From Crocinitomicaceae bacterium (lineage in GTDB: Bacteria; Bacteroidota; Bacteroidia; Flavobacteriales_D; Crocinitomicaceae), in the NCBI GenBank assembly GCA_025210175.1, contig JAOASF010000127.1, positions 1 through 42,792 of the forward strand: DNA of 42,792 nucleotides. Reading direction: 5' to 3'. A program made the position numbers and the translations under genes. Numbering within the stretch: position 1 is the first letter of the stretch; each line of letters starts with the position of its first letter. Under the pieces are notes generated by a model, which did not search any database, was not told the origin of the DNA, and saw only the letters and a list, made by a program, of their open reading frames with translations. Below are positions 8,001 through 16,366 of this stretch, in pieces.

Positions 8001-9415
8001 GAATCTGAAAACTCTACTGTCAACGGAGCACAACCACTGGTTACATCCGGCATAAAACGCGCGTAAACCCACCAAAGTGTATCTGTAAATATGTGGGATA
8101 TTTCACACCCTCCTGCGGTGATTGCAATCAAGGTGCCATTGATAATCTTATAATCCCCCTTGTTGGCATAAGCCGTATCTAGGTTGTTGTAGTCATGCGT
8201 TGGACTAGCCAAATCAGACGAATCTCCGTCGTAGAAATACCATTTGTATTCCACAATTGTTGCACTCGTATTGGCAGTATAGGTAATTACCGCTCCTGCT
8301 GAATCACATATTGGATTAGGAGTGGCTGTAACCGTTATAGTCGGGTCTTCAACCACAATGGTTGCTGTTGTGTCATCCGAACAAGAGCCATCGGGCAAGG
8401 TTGCTGTGAGTGTAAGTGTATGAATTCCTGGGGTTAGGAATACAAGTTCGGGAGTCAAAGTCGTTGTTGAATTGATTTGTGTTCCAGCGTCTACTGTCCA
8501 AGTAACAAACTGCGTTGAACTCGTAGAGGTGAAAGTATAGACTTCATTCAAACAAACGGTATCCTCGAAATCAAACCCAGCATTCGGACCGCCCACTGAT
8601 ATGGTCATGTTTTTGGTTTTGACACAGTTATTTGTATCCGTAATGGTCAAAATCACGGTATAATTTCCGTTTGTTGTGTAATTCTGACTTGGTGGGTTCT
8701 GAGCCGTAGAGGTATTCCCATTTCCCATATCCCAAGAATACTGCAAGGTATTGGTGGTTTGAGAAGTATTGGTAAAACTTACATTTAAAGGCGGTGTACA
8801 AGATACTGGTGGATCTGGATTCGTCGTAAAATCAGCAACGGGTGATGAAACCCCAATTTGACTAGAAAAAGTAATGGTATTATCACAAGACGGGGTATTT
8901 GTTACCACCCCTAAAGTCACCGAAAATGAACCATCGTTGGTATAGGTATAGGTTACATCCTGTCCTGAAGCGCTCGATCCGTCCCCAAAAGTCCAGAGGA
9001 ATTGATTCGCTGTAATGCCACCTGGCAGGTTAACGTCTCCTTCAAAATTAATGGTCAATGGGTTGCATCCCTTAATTGGATCCACCGTGGAGATAGTGGG
9101 TACTGGCTTTGCAAAAACTTGTATCGAAACGGTTCCAATGACAGGTCCCCCTACCGTTTCCCGAAATTCCACATTGTAAGTCCCTGGATTTGCGAAGGTG
9201 TTGCTTGGATTTTGAAGGTTACTCGAAGCGCCATCTTGGAAGTCCCAGAAATAGGTGCTTGACCCTGCTGGCGCAGTAAAACCGACGGTAAGAGGTACAC
9301 ATCCCTCTGTGATATTTGCCGTTTGTCCAAATACCGATTGTAATGAATTGAAAAACAGAATCGTAATGAGTAGGATTAACGTTCTAAGTTTCGCTGTAAG
9401 TAATTGTTCAAGCAT
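5009..9415 (-). CDS. Giant PKD-repeat surface protein with T9SS type B C-terminal sorting domain
   Basis: This is a secreted cell-surface protein of about 1468 residues, using the ATG at 9415 (MLEQLL). An in-frame ATG at 9424 would almost touch the promoter box. The N-terminus is a hydrophobic signal peptide ending near SVFGQ. About twelve PKD-type modules follow, spaced about 85 residues apart, each with a core such as WDFGDG (YFWDFQDG, FLWTFGDG, YSWDMGNG, YQYDYGDG, WQWDFGDG, FEWVFGDG). Many open with a Cys-Pro-Leu pattern. The last 90 or so residues are a gliding-motility-associated type B sorting domain (FTPNGDGVND, FRIFNRWGE, GWDGYYKG, YTYTARV). Such domains direct export through T9SS and attachment or release at the surface. 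An adhesin-like role is inferred from the repeats. It is divergent from a PorP/SprF gene cluster, as expected for a type B cargo and partner. Confidence 0.92.
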   Translation of the reverse strand: MLEQLLTAKLRTLILLITILFFNSLQSVFGQTANITEGCVPLTVGFTAPAGSSTYFWDFQDGASSNLQNPSNTFANPGTYNVEFRETVGGPVIGTVSIQVFAKPVPTISTVDPIKGCNPLTINFEGDVNLPGGITANQFLWTFGDGSSASGQDVTYTYTNDGSFSVTLGVVTNTPSCDNTITFSSQIGVSSPVADFTTNPDPPVSCTPPLNVSFTNTSQTTNTLQYSWDMGNGNTSTAQNPPSQNYTTNGNYTVILTITDTNNCVKTKNMTISVGGPNAGFDFEDTVCLNEVYTFTSTSSTQFVTWTVDAGTQINSTTTLTPELVFLTPGIHTLTLTATLPDGSCSDDTTATIVVEDPTITVTATPNPICDSAGAVITYTANTSATIVEYKWYFYDGDSSDLASPTHDYNNLDTAYANKGDYKIINGTLIAITAGGCEISHIFTDTLWWVYARFMPDVTSGCAPLTVEFSDSSQSEYPLINYQYDYGDGTSANFANDNPHSYTFTQPGEYPVVLTATNNLGCEDISDTIWIYVGEPLTLDFSASPLEICPKDSITFTNLSANQNLVDGWNYSSDAEAMSNCFPDPNGTFMFDDSVGTFDVTLTADYNGCLSSITKSDYITVKGSIAKFHWIYNCSDTMDIQLFNQSMGATSTTWDFGDGNTASALDTVYTYNNTGEYLVKLSSTNDTTGCPVSTDSATIYIRKIQAAFETDTVYCGFLDYDFNGSASVDVFKNCHTGYKWIYSDPDLRPITTASDTVQLQFEESGPQTISLVVRDENGCTDTMTHTVTVYNVSADFVLSDNLICIPDTLDFNDLSVADTTLIFWEWDFLDGTIDNNQNTTHIFTQLGDIINGDTLKLTVASEVGCVDTALQVLHFYEPVSNVFSIPDPAHLCVGDLVQFGATDYTAHGSSLDWQWDFGDGNSASGQFVDHNYLSDTTVNVRMIYTEIASGCSDTAFINVDVQGIPTASYSTDVDNEPALCSPQIINFQNTSTGPAGIVQTLWSFSTGQTSNNNSPAFVFTTGTHSGTLIARTSYGCADTITRMFTVIGPEADFEIDTNLICQGDEIQFNIIDSSDVGGYSWDFGDGLDTNDVSPISHAYFFVPPSGQTVAKLTVYGPGGVCPYTIEKDIFIREVRADFMRNDELDTTLCLGESLDITNTSLNSDSFEWVFGDGQTSGTNMTNFPHTYSTVDTFDLTLMVANNEFGCRDTITKQVIVYALPDIAGIGDTICLGDTAFVSVAGIEPQQTILWTPPGILNNDSIQNPNAYVEENTWLQVSVTDTLTTCTSNDSVRIYVVPPLENINFDTTIVIGDSIQLPIDNQNGFVTFFWTPDTALSCLQCSNPWHQGFEDIIYTVDMEDVIGCYEAKGIFNIHVNPNTFIDLPTTFTPNGDGVNDIIYLRGWGIKEVVYFRIFNRWGEMVFESTNIDHGWDGYYKGVLQNNDTYTYTARVKTFRNEYLDGRGHINLMR

Positions 9416-9431
9416 GAAAATCATTCTTACT

Positions 9432-9439
9432 CAAATGTA
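9432..9439 (-). promoter_or_regulatory. -7 box of the PKD-protein gene
   Basis: The minus strand reads TACATTTG, a TAnnTTTG match, 16 bp before the ATG at 9415. Only 7 bp separate it from the in-frame ATG at 9424, which favours the downstream start. No clear -33 TTG is seen. Confidence 0.45.
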
Positions 9440-9446
9440 CATTTTT

Positions 9447-9476
9447 TTTGTTGGCATTAAGAATTAATTAACTTTG
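9447..9476 (+). promoter_or_regulatory. Promoter of the M43 protease-porP-porE cluster
   Basis: TTTG (9447-9450) is followed after 18 bp by TAACTTTG (9469-9476), a full Bacteroidetes -33/-7 pair. The ATG at 9499 is 22 bp further on. It is back-to-back with the minus-strand promoter at 9432-9439, so the roughly 80 bp gap is a divergent control region. Confidence 0.65.
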
Positions 9477-9498
9477 GTAGATAGATTGAAACCTGAAA

Positions 9499-10290
9499 AT
9501 GAAAAAACTATATACTATACTAAGCCTCATTTTCACGCTTAATGGACTACATTCTTTTTCGCAAACAACTGATCGTTTACCGTGCCTCGATAAGACTTTT
9601 TCTATTGTGGCTCACATTTTCAAAGATTCACTTGGCGACTACAATATTACCGAGCCCGAAGTGCTTGCTGCGGTCAACTCAATCAATGTTTATTTTGAAC
9701 CAATTTGTGCTCGATTTGAGGTTTGTGAATTTCAATACCACGACAACTATCAATACGACATGCACGATACCGATTTAGACTGGGCCGAAATGCAAGTGCT
9801 TTATCACGTGAAGAATCGAATCAACATATACTATGTCAATGACATCTCTGAACCTTCAGGCGTTTGTGGGTATGCTGGATTAGGTTCCATAACGAACATG
9901 ACCTCCAGCGGTATTGTGATTCAAAAAAGCGGCGGATGTTGTAGCACTGATTCCAAAACACACGCGCACGAAATGGGACACTATTTTGGATTGGAGCATA
10001 CGTTTATGGACATTCCCACCACAGAGTTAGTTGATGGAAGCAATTGCGCTACCACGGCAGATGGAATTTGCGACACCCCAGCTGACCCGTATGTTCACCC
10101 ACAAGGCATGACGTTTTATGTTTCAGATTGTAGATTTATCAACATGTCACAAGACGCCAATGGTGATTATTACGATCCTTTGGTAGGTAATATTATGAGT
10201 TACTACCCCGATGAATGTGCTTGTGGATTTACCCACGATCAGTTGAAACTGATGGCCGAAACTTTCCTATCAAATCCAACAATGTGGTAA
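9499..10290 (+). CDS. Secreted M43-type (pappalysin/cytophagalysin-like) zinc metalloprotease
   Basis: This is a 263-residue exported protease. The signal peptide is MKKLYTILSLIFTLNGLHSFSQ in two parts (basic start, hydrophobic core, cut near FSQ). The extended zinc site HEMGHYFGLEH lies at residues 157-167, and the Met-turn NIMSYYP lies at 231-237 (Met233). Both are features of metzincins of family M43. Cysteines at 147-148, 183, 191, 211, 240 and 242 suggest several disulfides (ADGICDTPADP is typical of the family). There is no T9SS C-terminal domain. The stop is 1 bp before the PorP/SprF start, so the genes are co-transcribed. A role in processing the neighbouring surface protein is possible but only inferred from position. 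Confidence 0.9.
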   Translation: MKKLYTILSLIFTLNGLHSFSQTTDRLPCLDKTFSIVAHIFKDSLGDYNITEPEVLAAVNSINVYFEPICARFEVCEFQYHDNYQYDMHDTDLDWAEMQVLYHVKNRINIYYVNDISEPSGVCGYAGLGSITNMTSSGIVIQKSGGCCSTDSKTHAHEMGHYFGLEHTFMDIPTTELVDGSNCATTADGICDTPADPYVHPQGMTFYVSDCRFINMSQDANGDYYDPLVGNIMSYYPDECACGFTHDQLKLMAETFLSNPTMW

Positions 10291-10291
10291 A

Positions 10292-11293
10292 ATGAAATTT
10301 GGATTGATCTTGACATTTCTGTTGATGATGATCCAAGTTTTTGGGCAGGACGTCCATTTGTCCCAATTTTATACCAACGATCAATTATTGAACCCAGGAA
10401 GAATGGGCAATCATGGCAGCGATGTCCGCGGATACCTGAACTATCGCAATCAATGGCGACAAATTAACAACTCACCTCTCGCCACATATTCTGTTGGGGG
10501 CGACAAGTTATTTCATTATGACCAACACGATTTCAATGTTGGAGCCATGATTGTAAGCGACCAATTTTCTGGTTTTAACACAGTTACCAATAAATTTATT
10601 TTAACCGGCTCCTATCCCTACTCTTTGGGTTTGAATAAACTGAGAGGTGGCGTACAAGTTGGAGTGGTGACGAACTCTACAGATTTGAGCATTCAAACCT
10701 TTCCCAACCAATGGAATTATCCAGCAGGTGAGTTTGATCCGAATATTCCCAATGGAGAGGTAAACATTCGACCATCACAAACTTATTTGGACCTCAATAT
10801 CGGTGCAACTTGGGCTCGACAATTCGGTCAAATTCAAGTAGAAAGCGGCATTGCTGTAAATCATGTCAATCGTCCGAAAGACACTTATTTCAGTTCTGTT
10901 TTTGAGCGAAGAAAAATGAGAGGTGTCTTTCATGCGACAGGACTGGTTCCCTTAAACGGTTTTCAACTCGAACCAAAAATTCAATGGATGTGGACTACGA
11001 AGGCAAACGATTATCTATTTGGATCGCTGTTGCGAAAGTTTACAGTTGACAAAAATTTCACATCCTTTTTTGGTGGGCTGATGTATCGACACGGAATCAA
11101 TCGAACCTTTGATGCGGTTTACCCGATCGTGGGGCTTGTTTACAAACAATTTGAGTTTGGATTGAGTTACGATGTCAATCTTTCTACCTTGAGTTCAGGG
11201 GTAAAACGAGTAAAGTCTGCCGAATTCTCTTTGGTGTACACCATGGCTCCAAGTACTGTTAAATACAAAATTCTCCCGTGTGATCGCTATTAG
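10292..11293 (+). CDS. PorP/SprF family type IX secretion membrane protein
   Basis: This is a 333-residue outer-membrane protein of the PorP/SprF family. Members associate with T9SS and help secrete or anchor proteins carrying type B sorting domains. The signal peptide ends near VFGQ. The family opening DVHLSQFYTNDQLLNPGRMG is followed by RNQWRQI and GGDKLF, and by alternating beta-strand patterns to the end (FEFGLSYDVN, AEFSLVYTM). The length is typical (300-340). It follows the M43 protease by 1 bp and overlaps the next gene by 14 bp. With a type B cargo directly upstream on the other strand, the two are probably a secretion pair. Confidence 0.93.
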   Translation: MKFGLILTFLLMMIQVFGQDVHLSQFYTNDQLLNPGRMGNHGSDVRGYLNYRNQWRQINNSPLATYSVGGDKLFHYDQHDFNVGAMIVSDQFSGFNTVTNKFILTGSYPYSLGLNKLRGGVQVGVVTNSTDLSIQTFPNQWNYPAGEFDPNIPNGEVNIRPSQTYLDLNIGATWARQFGQIQVESGIAVNHVNRPKDTYFSSVFERRKMRGVFHATGLVPLNGFQLEPKIQWMWTTKANDYLFGSLLRKFTVDKNFTSFFGGLMYRHGINRTFDAVYPIVGLVYKQFEFGLSYDVNLSTLSSGVKRVKSAEFSLVYTMAPSTVKYKILPCDRY

Positions 11294-13325
11294 AATTCTT
11301 ACTGTCGGCCTAAGTTTATTTGCGCTTTCCTTTGCCCTATCGCAAGAGGTTGACAAGTCGGATGTTTATGAAAAAAAGGCTAGTCAAAACAAAAGTTTAG
11401 CTCGAGAGGCCGTGAGGACGAATAATATATACCTCGCCATTATTTATTACGAAAGAAATTATAGTCTAGACTCTACTGACATTCGTACTTGGGAAGCCTT
11501 GGCCCCCTTGTATTTCCGAACGCACAATTACCCGAAGGCAGAAAAGTTCTACACCCTATTGGTAGCTTCAAAAAGTTTAAAGAAACACCCAGAGCACCTT
11601 TATTTTCTAGCTCTTTCCGAAAAAGCACAAGGTAAATATGCCAAAGCACAATCCAATTTATTGGCATTCAAAAAAAAGGCGAGCCAAGTAGACGATCCGG
11701 CCATTAAAAAACTATACAAAAAGGAATTGGAAGGCTGTGAAATGGCTTTGGCCACCCCAGACCCACCTGGAGAGTTTGTGGTTCGAAACATTGGTGCAAG
11801 TGTCAACCAACCGCACATTGAGTTCTCCCCCATACCTTATGGCGAAGAGGGAATGATTTTTGGGTCACTTACAGAGCAGAAGGAAAGGATTTACGATTTA
11901 AGCATAGACAGTATTGCGTTTCCGCGAAGACGATTGTTTGTGGCAGAGGAAATTGAAGGAAGCTGGTACAAGGCTGGCCTTTTTAAAGGACCTTTTAGCA
12001 CGGATGATTCGGACATAGGAAATGGTTGTTTCAGCATAGATAGCAGTCGTTTTTACTTTACCCGTTGCAAGGAAGACAAGGTGGGAAAAATGATTTATAA
12101 AATCATCGTTTCTACCCTTGATGGCAAAACCTGGAGTGAGCCAGAATTGCTTGATGAAACGGTGAATATGGAAGGATATACTGCTTCACACCCAACCTTG
12201 GGAAGGGAGTCAAAAAGAAATTATGATGTGCTTTACTTTGTTTCAGATAGAGAAGGAACGAAGGGAGGAATGGACTTGTGGTGCTCCGTATACGACGCGC
12301 GTAAAAAAGTTTACAAGAAAGCACGCAACTGCGGCAGTAGAATTAATACGCCAGGAGATGAAATGACTCCCTTTTATGATATTCAAACAAAGACCCTGTA
12401 CTTTGCAAGCAACGGTCATGCGGGATACGGTGGATTCGACATCTTTAGAGCCACCGGGGAAGCGAGTCGCTGGGAAAACATTTCCAATATTGGTCCCGAT
12501 CTAAATTCCAGTTACGACGACTTGGATTATGCCTTCAAACCTTCTGGAAAAGGAGGCTATTTTGTGAGTAATAGGCCTGGTGGACAATCCTTGTATCACC
12601 CAACATGTTGCGACGATATTTATGCCTTCACCAACGCCAAGTTTATTGATATTTCCACCTCAATATGCCTGAAGGACTCAGCTGGAAACCCAATACAAGC
12701 AGATCTTCTTTCACTCTACTTGGTCGATAGCACCGGAAGAACCCTGGTTCGTTCATTCGTGGATGCTGATGGATGTAAACGATTCGAATTGCGTCCAGGA
12801 ATGAATTACGTAGTTGAAGGAAAAAAAGAGGGATATTTCGTAAATAGCCTCGCCATTTCCACTGAAGGAATTGCTCAAACTACTCGAATAGAAAAAGCAC
12901 TCACACTAGACAAACAGCCGGCTGAAGCCATAGTAATTTCGGATATTAAATACGACTTTGATAGTCCCAACTTGACCCAACGCTCCAAGAATATCCTAGA
13001 TACTACCCTTGTAGAACTCTTTAAGAAATATCCCAATTTGCAGTTTGAAATATCGGCTCATACCGACAGTAAAGGAACTGACGCTTACAATTTGAAGTTG
13101 TCTCAAAAGCGTGCAGAAAGTGTGGTTCGCTATTTGGTGAGTAAAGGAATTCCTGAGCGTCAATTGGTGGCTCGTGGATATGGAGAATCCCTACCCATTG
13201 CTCCCAATGAAAATCCAGATGGTACGGATAATCCAGAAGGGCGCGAAAAAAACCGCAGAACTGCCTTTAAAATCCTCGGAGAGATTGAAGAAGAAATAAT
13301 TGACTTACAGGAAGAGGAGGAATAA
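11280..13325 (+). CDS. PorE-like TPR / PD40-propeller / CRD / OmpA periplasmic protein
   Basis: This 681-residue protein has the architecture described for the T9SS component PorE. TPR-like helices lie at about 30-155 and a WD40/PD40-type propeller at about 165-450 (IFGSLTEQ, LYFVSDREGTKGGMDLW, LYFASNGHAGYGGFDIF, GGYFVSNRPGG). A carboxypeptidase-regulatory-like fold lies at about 455-545, and a C-terminal OmpA peptidoglycan-binding domain at about 555-670 (HTDSKGTDAYN, then LSQKRAESVVRYL). The signal peptide lacks a lipobox Cys, unlike lipoprotein PorE homologues, so this may be a paralogue serving the adjacent PorP protein. The start is a GTG at 11280 inside the end of the PorP gene; it is chosen because the signal peptide (IRILTVGLSLFALSFALSQ) begins there and no ATG precedes it. 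The C-terminus is acidic. Confidence 0.88.
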   Translation: MIAIRILTVGLSLFALSFALSQEVDKSDVYEKKASQNKSLAREAVRTNNIYLAIIYYERNYSLDSTDIRTWEALAPLYFRTHNYPKAEKFYTLLVASKSLKKHPEHLYFLALSEKAQGKYAKAQSNLLAFKKKASQVDDPAIKKLYKKELEGCEMALATPDPPGEFVVRNIGASVNQPHIEFSPIPYGEEGMIFGSLTEQKERIYDLSIDSIAFPRRRLFVAEEIEGSWYKAGLFKGPFSTDDSDIGNGCFSIDSSRFYFTRCKEDKVGKMIYKIIVSTLDGKTWSEPELLDETVNMEGYTASHPTLGRESKRNYDVLYFVSDREGTKGGMDLWCSVYDARKKVYKKARNCGSRINTPGDEMTPFYDIQTKTLYFASNGHAGYGGFDIFRATGEASRWENISNIGPDLNSSYDDLDYAFKPSGKGGYFVSNRPGGQSLYHPTCCDDIYAFTNAKFIDISTSICLKDSAGNPIQADLLSLYLVDSTGRTLVRSFVDADGCKRFELRPGMNYVVEGKKEGYFVNSLAISTEGIAQTTRIEKALTLDKQPAEAIVISDIKYDFDSPNLTQRSKNILDTTLVELFKKYPNLQFEISAHTDSKGTDAYNLKLSQKRAESVVRYLVSKGIPERQLVARGYGESLPIAPNENPDGTDNPEGREKNRRTAFKILGEIEEEIIDLQEEEE

Positions 13326-13373
13326 GATTGTCCGCAGCGAATTGTTGATTTATTAACACATTTATCAATGATT

Positions 13374-13399
13374 TTGTCCCTTAAGTCATTGTATCTTTG
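13374..13399 (+). promoter_or_regulatory. Probable promoter of sdaA with very short leader
   Basis: TATCTTTG (13392-13399) is an exact -7 match. TTG at 13374-13376 is 15 bp upstream, shorter than the usual spacing. The ATG at 13409 follows after only 9 bp, so the transcript would be almost leaderless. The TTG at 13397 is part of this box and is therefore unlikely to be the start codon. Confidence 0.5.
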
Positions 13400-13408
13400 C
13401 CCCCAACT

Positions 13409-14833
13409 ATGGAAGTAATCAGCATTTTCGACATGCTCAAGATTGGTGTTGGACCATCGAGCTCACATACCCTTGGCCCTTGGCGAGCGGGAAACCGTTT
13501 TATCCTCAAAGCGAAACGCAAATTTGACCTAAAGGAATGTACTTCCCTTCAAGTTGAATTATACGGTTCTTTGTCCCTTACAGGAATAGGACACGCCACT
13601 GATATTGCCTCGGCCCTAGGTTTGGTTGGTTATGATCCTACCACCTATCCTACTGAAAACCTGGATGCAGAAATAGCCGAAATTAAAGCCCGTGAGGTAT
13701 TGAACTTCAATGGAGAAGTTGAAGTTCCCTTTGTATGGACTGAAAATATTCGTTTCAATAGAGAATTCCTCCCCTATCACCCCAATGCAGTAACGTTTAA
13801 GGCAACCTTCCAGAACGGAAAAACTTTCAAGGAAACATTTTATAGCATCGGAGGTGGTTTTGTTGTTCAAGAAGAAAGAAAAAGAGCCAAGGAAAAGAAG
13901 GAATTATTCCAACAATTTCCTTTTCAAGTAACCAAAGGAGCCGACTTACTGCGCTTTTGTAAAGAAGAGAATAAAACAGCCTACGATATCATTCTCACTA
14001 ATGAGCTGACGCTGAGGTCGCAGGAAGAAATAGACAAGGGGATTCAAGACGTATGGAAGGTAATGCTCGATTCGATGTATTTAGGATGTCATACGGAAGG
14101 AATACTTCCTGGAGGATTGAAAGTAGAGCGCAGGGCTTTTGCTACGCACAATAAGTTAATCGGAAACGTTCCCTACTCCACACCTGAGGAATGGCTTTCT
14201 AGTATTCGCCAAACAGAGGTGGCCTTTCGTCAAATTCTCAAGTGGGTTTCCTGTTTCGCTTTGGCAGTTAACGAAGTAAATGCCTCTTTGGGAAGGATTG
14301 TAACCGCTCCAACTAACGGGAGTGCTGGTGTAATTCCAGCGGTATTGATGTACTATCTGTGTATTGAAAATCACTCGGGAAATTTCGAACACATTCGCGA
14401 GTTTCTCTTGGTGGCAGGTCAAGTTGGAAGTATTTTTAAACAAGGTGCTACCATATCGGCTGCAATGGGTGGTTGTCAAGCAGAAATTGGCGTTTCTTCC
14501 GCCATGGCCGCTGCCGGGTTGACCTCTTTGCTAGGAGGAAATCCTGGTCAAATATTAATGGCTGCCGAAATTGCCATGGAACATCATTTGGGATTGACCT
14601 GCGACCCGATTGCCGGCTTGGTTCAAGTACCTTGTATCGAACGAAATGCAATGGGGGCAATTAAGGCTATTCAAGCCGCAGAAATGGCCATCGATGGAGA
14701 TGCAGAAAAGGCTAAAGTAAGCTTGGATTCGGTTGTTCAAACCATGTGGCAAACGGCCCAAGACATGAACAGAAAGTACAAGGAAACGAGTGAAGGCGGT
14801 CTGGCAGTAGCCGTAGGATTGAGCGATTGCTAA
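13409..14833 (+). CDS. sdaA: Iron-sulfur L-serine dehydratase (single chain)
   Basis: This enzyme converts L-serine to pyruvate and ammonia with a [4Fe-4S] cluster, in the cytoplasm. It has 474 residues from the ATG at 13409. The N-terminal beta domain opens with [20 protein letters not shown], the family signature. Cluster cysteines are seen at 356 (AAMGGCQAE), 398 (LTCDPIAG) and 409 ([11 protein letters not shown]). The last residue is Cys474. In the Legionella type 2 enzyme the C-terminal Cys enters the active site and binds the fourth iron, so this protein probably shares that self-blocking arrangement. It is a monocistronic gene facing the histidine-kinase gene. Confidence 0.95.
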   Translation: MEVISIFDMLKIGVGPSSSHTLGPWRAGNRFILKAKRKFDLKECTSLQVELYGSLSLTGIGHATDIASALGLVGYDPTTYPTENLDAEIAEIKAREVLNFNGEVEVPFVWTENIRFNREFLPYHPNAVTFKATFQNGKTFKETFYSIGGGFVVQEERKRAKEKKELFQQFPFQVTKGADLLRFCKEENKTAYDIILTNELTLRSQEEIDKGIQDVWKVMLDSMYLGCHTEGILPGGLKVERRAFATHNKLIGNVPYSTPEEWLSSIRQTEVAFRQILKWVSCFALAVNEVNASLGRIVTAPTNGSAGVIPAVLMYYLCIENHSGNFEHIREFLLVAGQVGSIFKQGATISAAMGGCQAEIGVSSAMAAAGLTSLLGGNPGQILMAAEIAMEHHLGLTCDPIAGLVQVPCIERNAMGAIKAIQAAEMAIDGDAEKAKVSLDSVVQTMWQTAQDMNRKYKETSEGGLAVAVGLSDC

Positions 14834-14890
14834 GTCAATTTGGACCCACTCAATTGTGAAATGTGTCTTTTTTCTTATTTGCTTAATCCG

Positions 14891-16366
14891 TTAGTTTACC
14901 GGAAGATTTTTATTCAAGGTAAAATAGATGGTGGTACCCACACCTTTTTCGGAAAGAATCCAGATACTTCCTCTGTGAAGTTCAACAATTTTCTTGCAAA
15001 AAGCGAGACCAATTCCATGACCTTCATAGTCTGAATCGTGATTGAGGCGCTGAAAAATATGAAAAACGCGGTCGTAATAGGTCTCTTCGATTCCAATTCC
15101 ATTGTCTTTTACCTCAAACTGATAATAAGAAGGGTATTCGCTTACCTTCAGCTCCACAATAGGAGGAACATCGGGTCTTCGGAACTTAATGGCATTGGTC
15201 AACAAATTCTGAAAAAGCTGTCTCAGTTCCAATTCACTTCCTGATATGCTGCCTAGCCTAGGTATACGAATTTCAGCTTTGTTTCGCTGAATCAAGTCGT
15301 CCAAATCTTGCACCACATAGGTCATTACTTTTTGCAGGTCCATTTTTTGGAATTTCACATCTCTACCCAGGCGCGAAAATGCCAAAAGTGCTCGAACAAG
15401 TTCCCGCATGCGAACCGTGGCATTTTTAATTTTTTCCAGGTAAAGCTCAATTTCCCCTCTCAATTCATCTGAAATGTCTTCTTCGATTATTTGAATAAAA
15501 TTGCTCACAGTTCGCAGAGGTTCTTGCAAATCGTGAGAGGCAATGTAGGTGAATTGCTCCAACTCCTTATTTTTTAGTTCGAGCTCATTGAGTTGATTGA
15601 CGATGGTAAATTCCTGAGCTTTGCGGTAGGTAATATCAATGATGGAAGCCAAGGTCATCTGTCCCTCTTCGGTTTCTATCGGATTCAAACCTATTTCCAC
15701 CTGCACTTCGGACCCATCCTTGCGCAAAGCAAACAAATCTCTACCGCTCCCCATAGTCCGTTGTTTCGGATTCTCTTGGAACCCTTCTCGATAACCTCGG
15801 TGATTCTTGCGATAGCGCTCCGGCATTAATATCTCCATTCGTTGCCCTACCAATTCTTCCCGCTCATATCCAAATAGACTTTCCGTTTGCTTGTTTACCA
15901 TTGCAATTTGCCCCTTTGGGTTAACCAAAATCATGGCATAAGGTGCCGACTCCACCACTTTGCGAAACCTTTCTTCTGCTCTCTTTCTGGCTGTAATGTC
16001 AATGATAGAAGCCAAAATTAAGGTCCCCTTATCTGTTTTAACTGGATTTAAACCTATTTCTATGGGAAATTCCCCACCATCCTTGCCTACAGCAAATAAA
16101 TCTCTACCAAGGCCCATGGCTCTAACCTCCGGATTATCATTGAAACTATTGCGATAAGCCGGATGGTGCTTTTTGAATCTTTCTGGTATAAGAACCTCCA
16201 CTTTTTGCCCAATGAGCTCTTCCCTTTTGTAACCAAACAAATCTTCTGTTTGCGAATTGACGAATACTATTTCTCCACTAGAATCCACCAATACAATTGC
16301 ATTTGGTGTGCTTTCAATGATAACTTCAAATGTTAACTCAGATAATTGATTCTTCTTTCGGCTCAT
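14891..16366 (-). CDS. Soluble sensor histidine kinase with duplicated PAS domains
   Basis: This is a signal-transducing histidine kinase of 491 residues from the ATG at 16366 (MSRKKNQ). An in-frame ATG at 16462 would add 32 unstructured residues. Two PAS domains (about 17-126 and 138-247) are strikingly similar, sharing the patterns LFGY-REEL-GQ, PER-KKH, GLGRDLFA and ASIIDIT-RK, so they arose by internal duplication. They are followed by a HisKA domain (IASHDLQEPLRT, His278) and an HATPase with N box (NLLTNAIKF, Asn391), G1 box (VKDNGIGI) and G2 (GHGIGLAFCKK). There is no transmembrane segment, signal peptide or receiver domain, and no response regulator lies nearby, so it is an orphan cytoplasmic sensor. 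The ligand or cofactor of the PAS domains is unknown. Confidence 0.92.
   Translation of the reverse strand: MSRKKNQLSELTFEVIIESTPNAIVLVDSSGEIVFVNSQTEDLFGYKREELIGQKVEVLIPERFKKHHPAYRNSFNDNPEVRAMGLGRDLFAVGKDGGEFPIEIGLNPVKTDKGTLILASIIDITARKRAEERFRKVVESAPYAMILVNPKGQIAMVNKQTESLFGYEREELVGQRMEILMPERYRKNHRGYREGFQENPKQRTMGSGRDLFALRKDGSEVQVEIGLNPIETEEGQMTLASIIDITYRKAQEFTIVNQLNELELKNKELEQFTYIASHDLQEPLRTVSNFIQIIEEDISDELRGEIELYLEKIKNATVRMRELVRALLAFSRLGRDVKFQKMDLQKVMTYVVQDLDDLIQRNKAEIRIPRLGSISGSELELRQLFQNLLTNAIKFRRPDVPPIVELKVSEYPSYYQFEVKDNGIGIEETYYDRVFHIFQRLNHDSDYEGHGIGLAFCKKIVELHRGSIWILSEKGVGTTIYFTLNKNLPVN

Noticed and set aside
13397..13408. TTG start for L-serine dehydratase four codons upstream of the ATG
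   Set aside because: The TTG is the end of a TATCTTTG promoter box; the ATG at 13409 starts the conserved family N-terminus.
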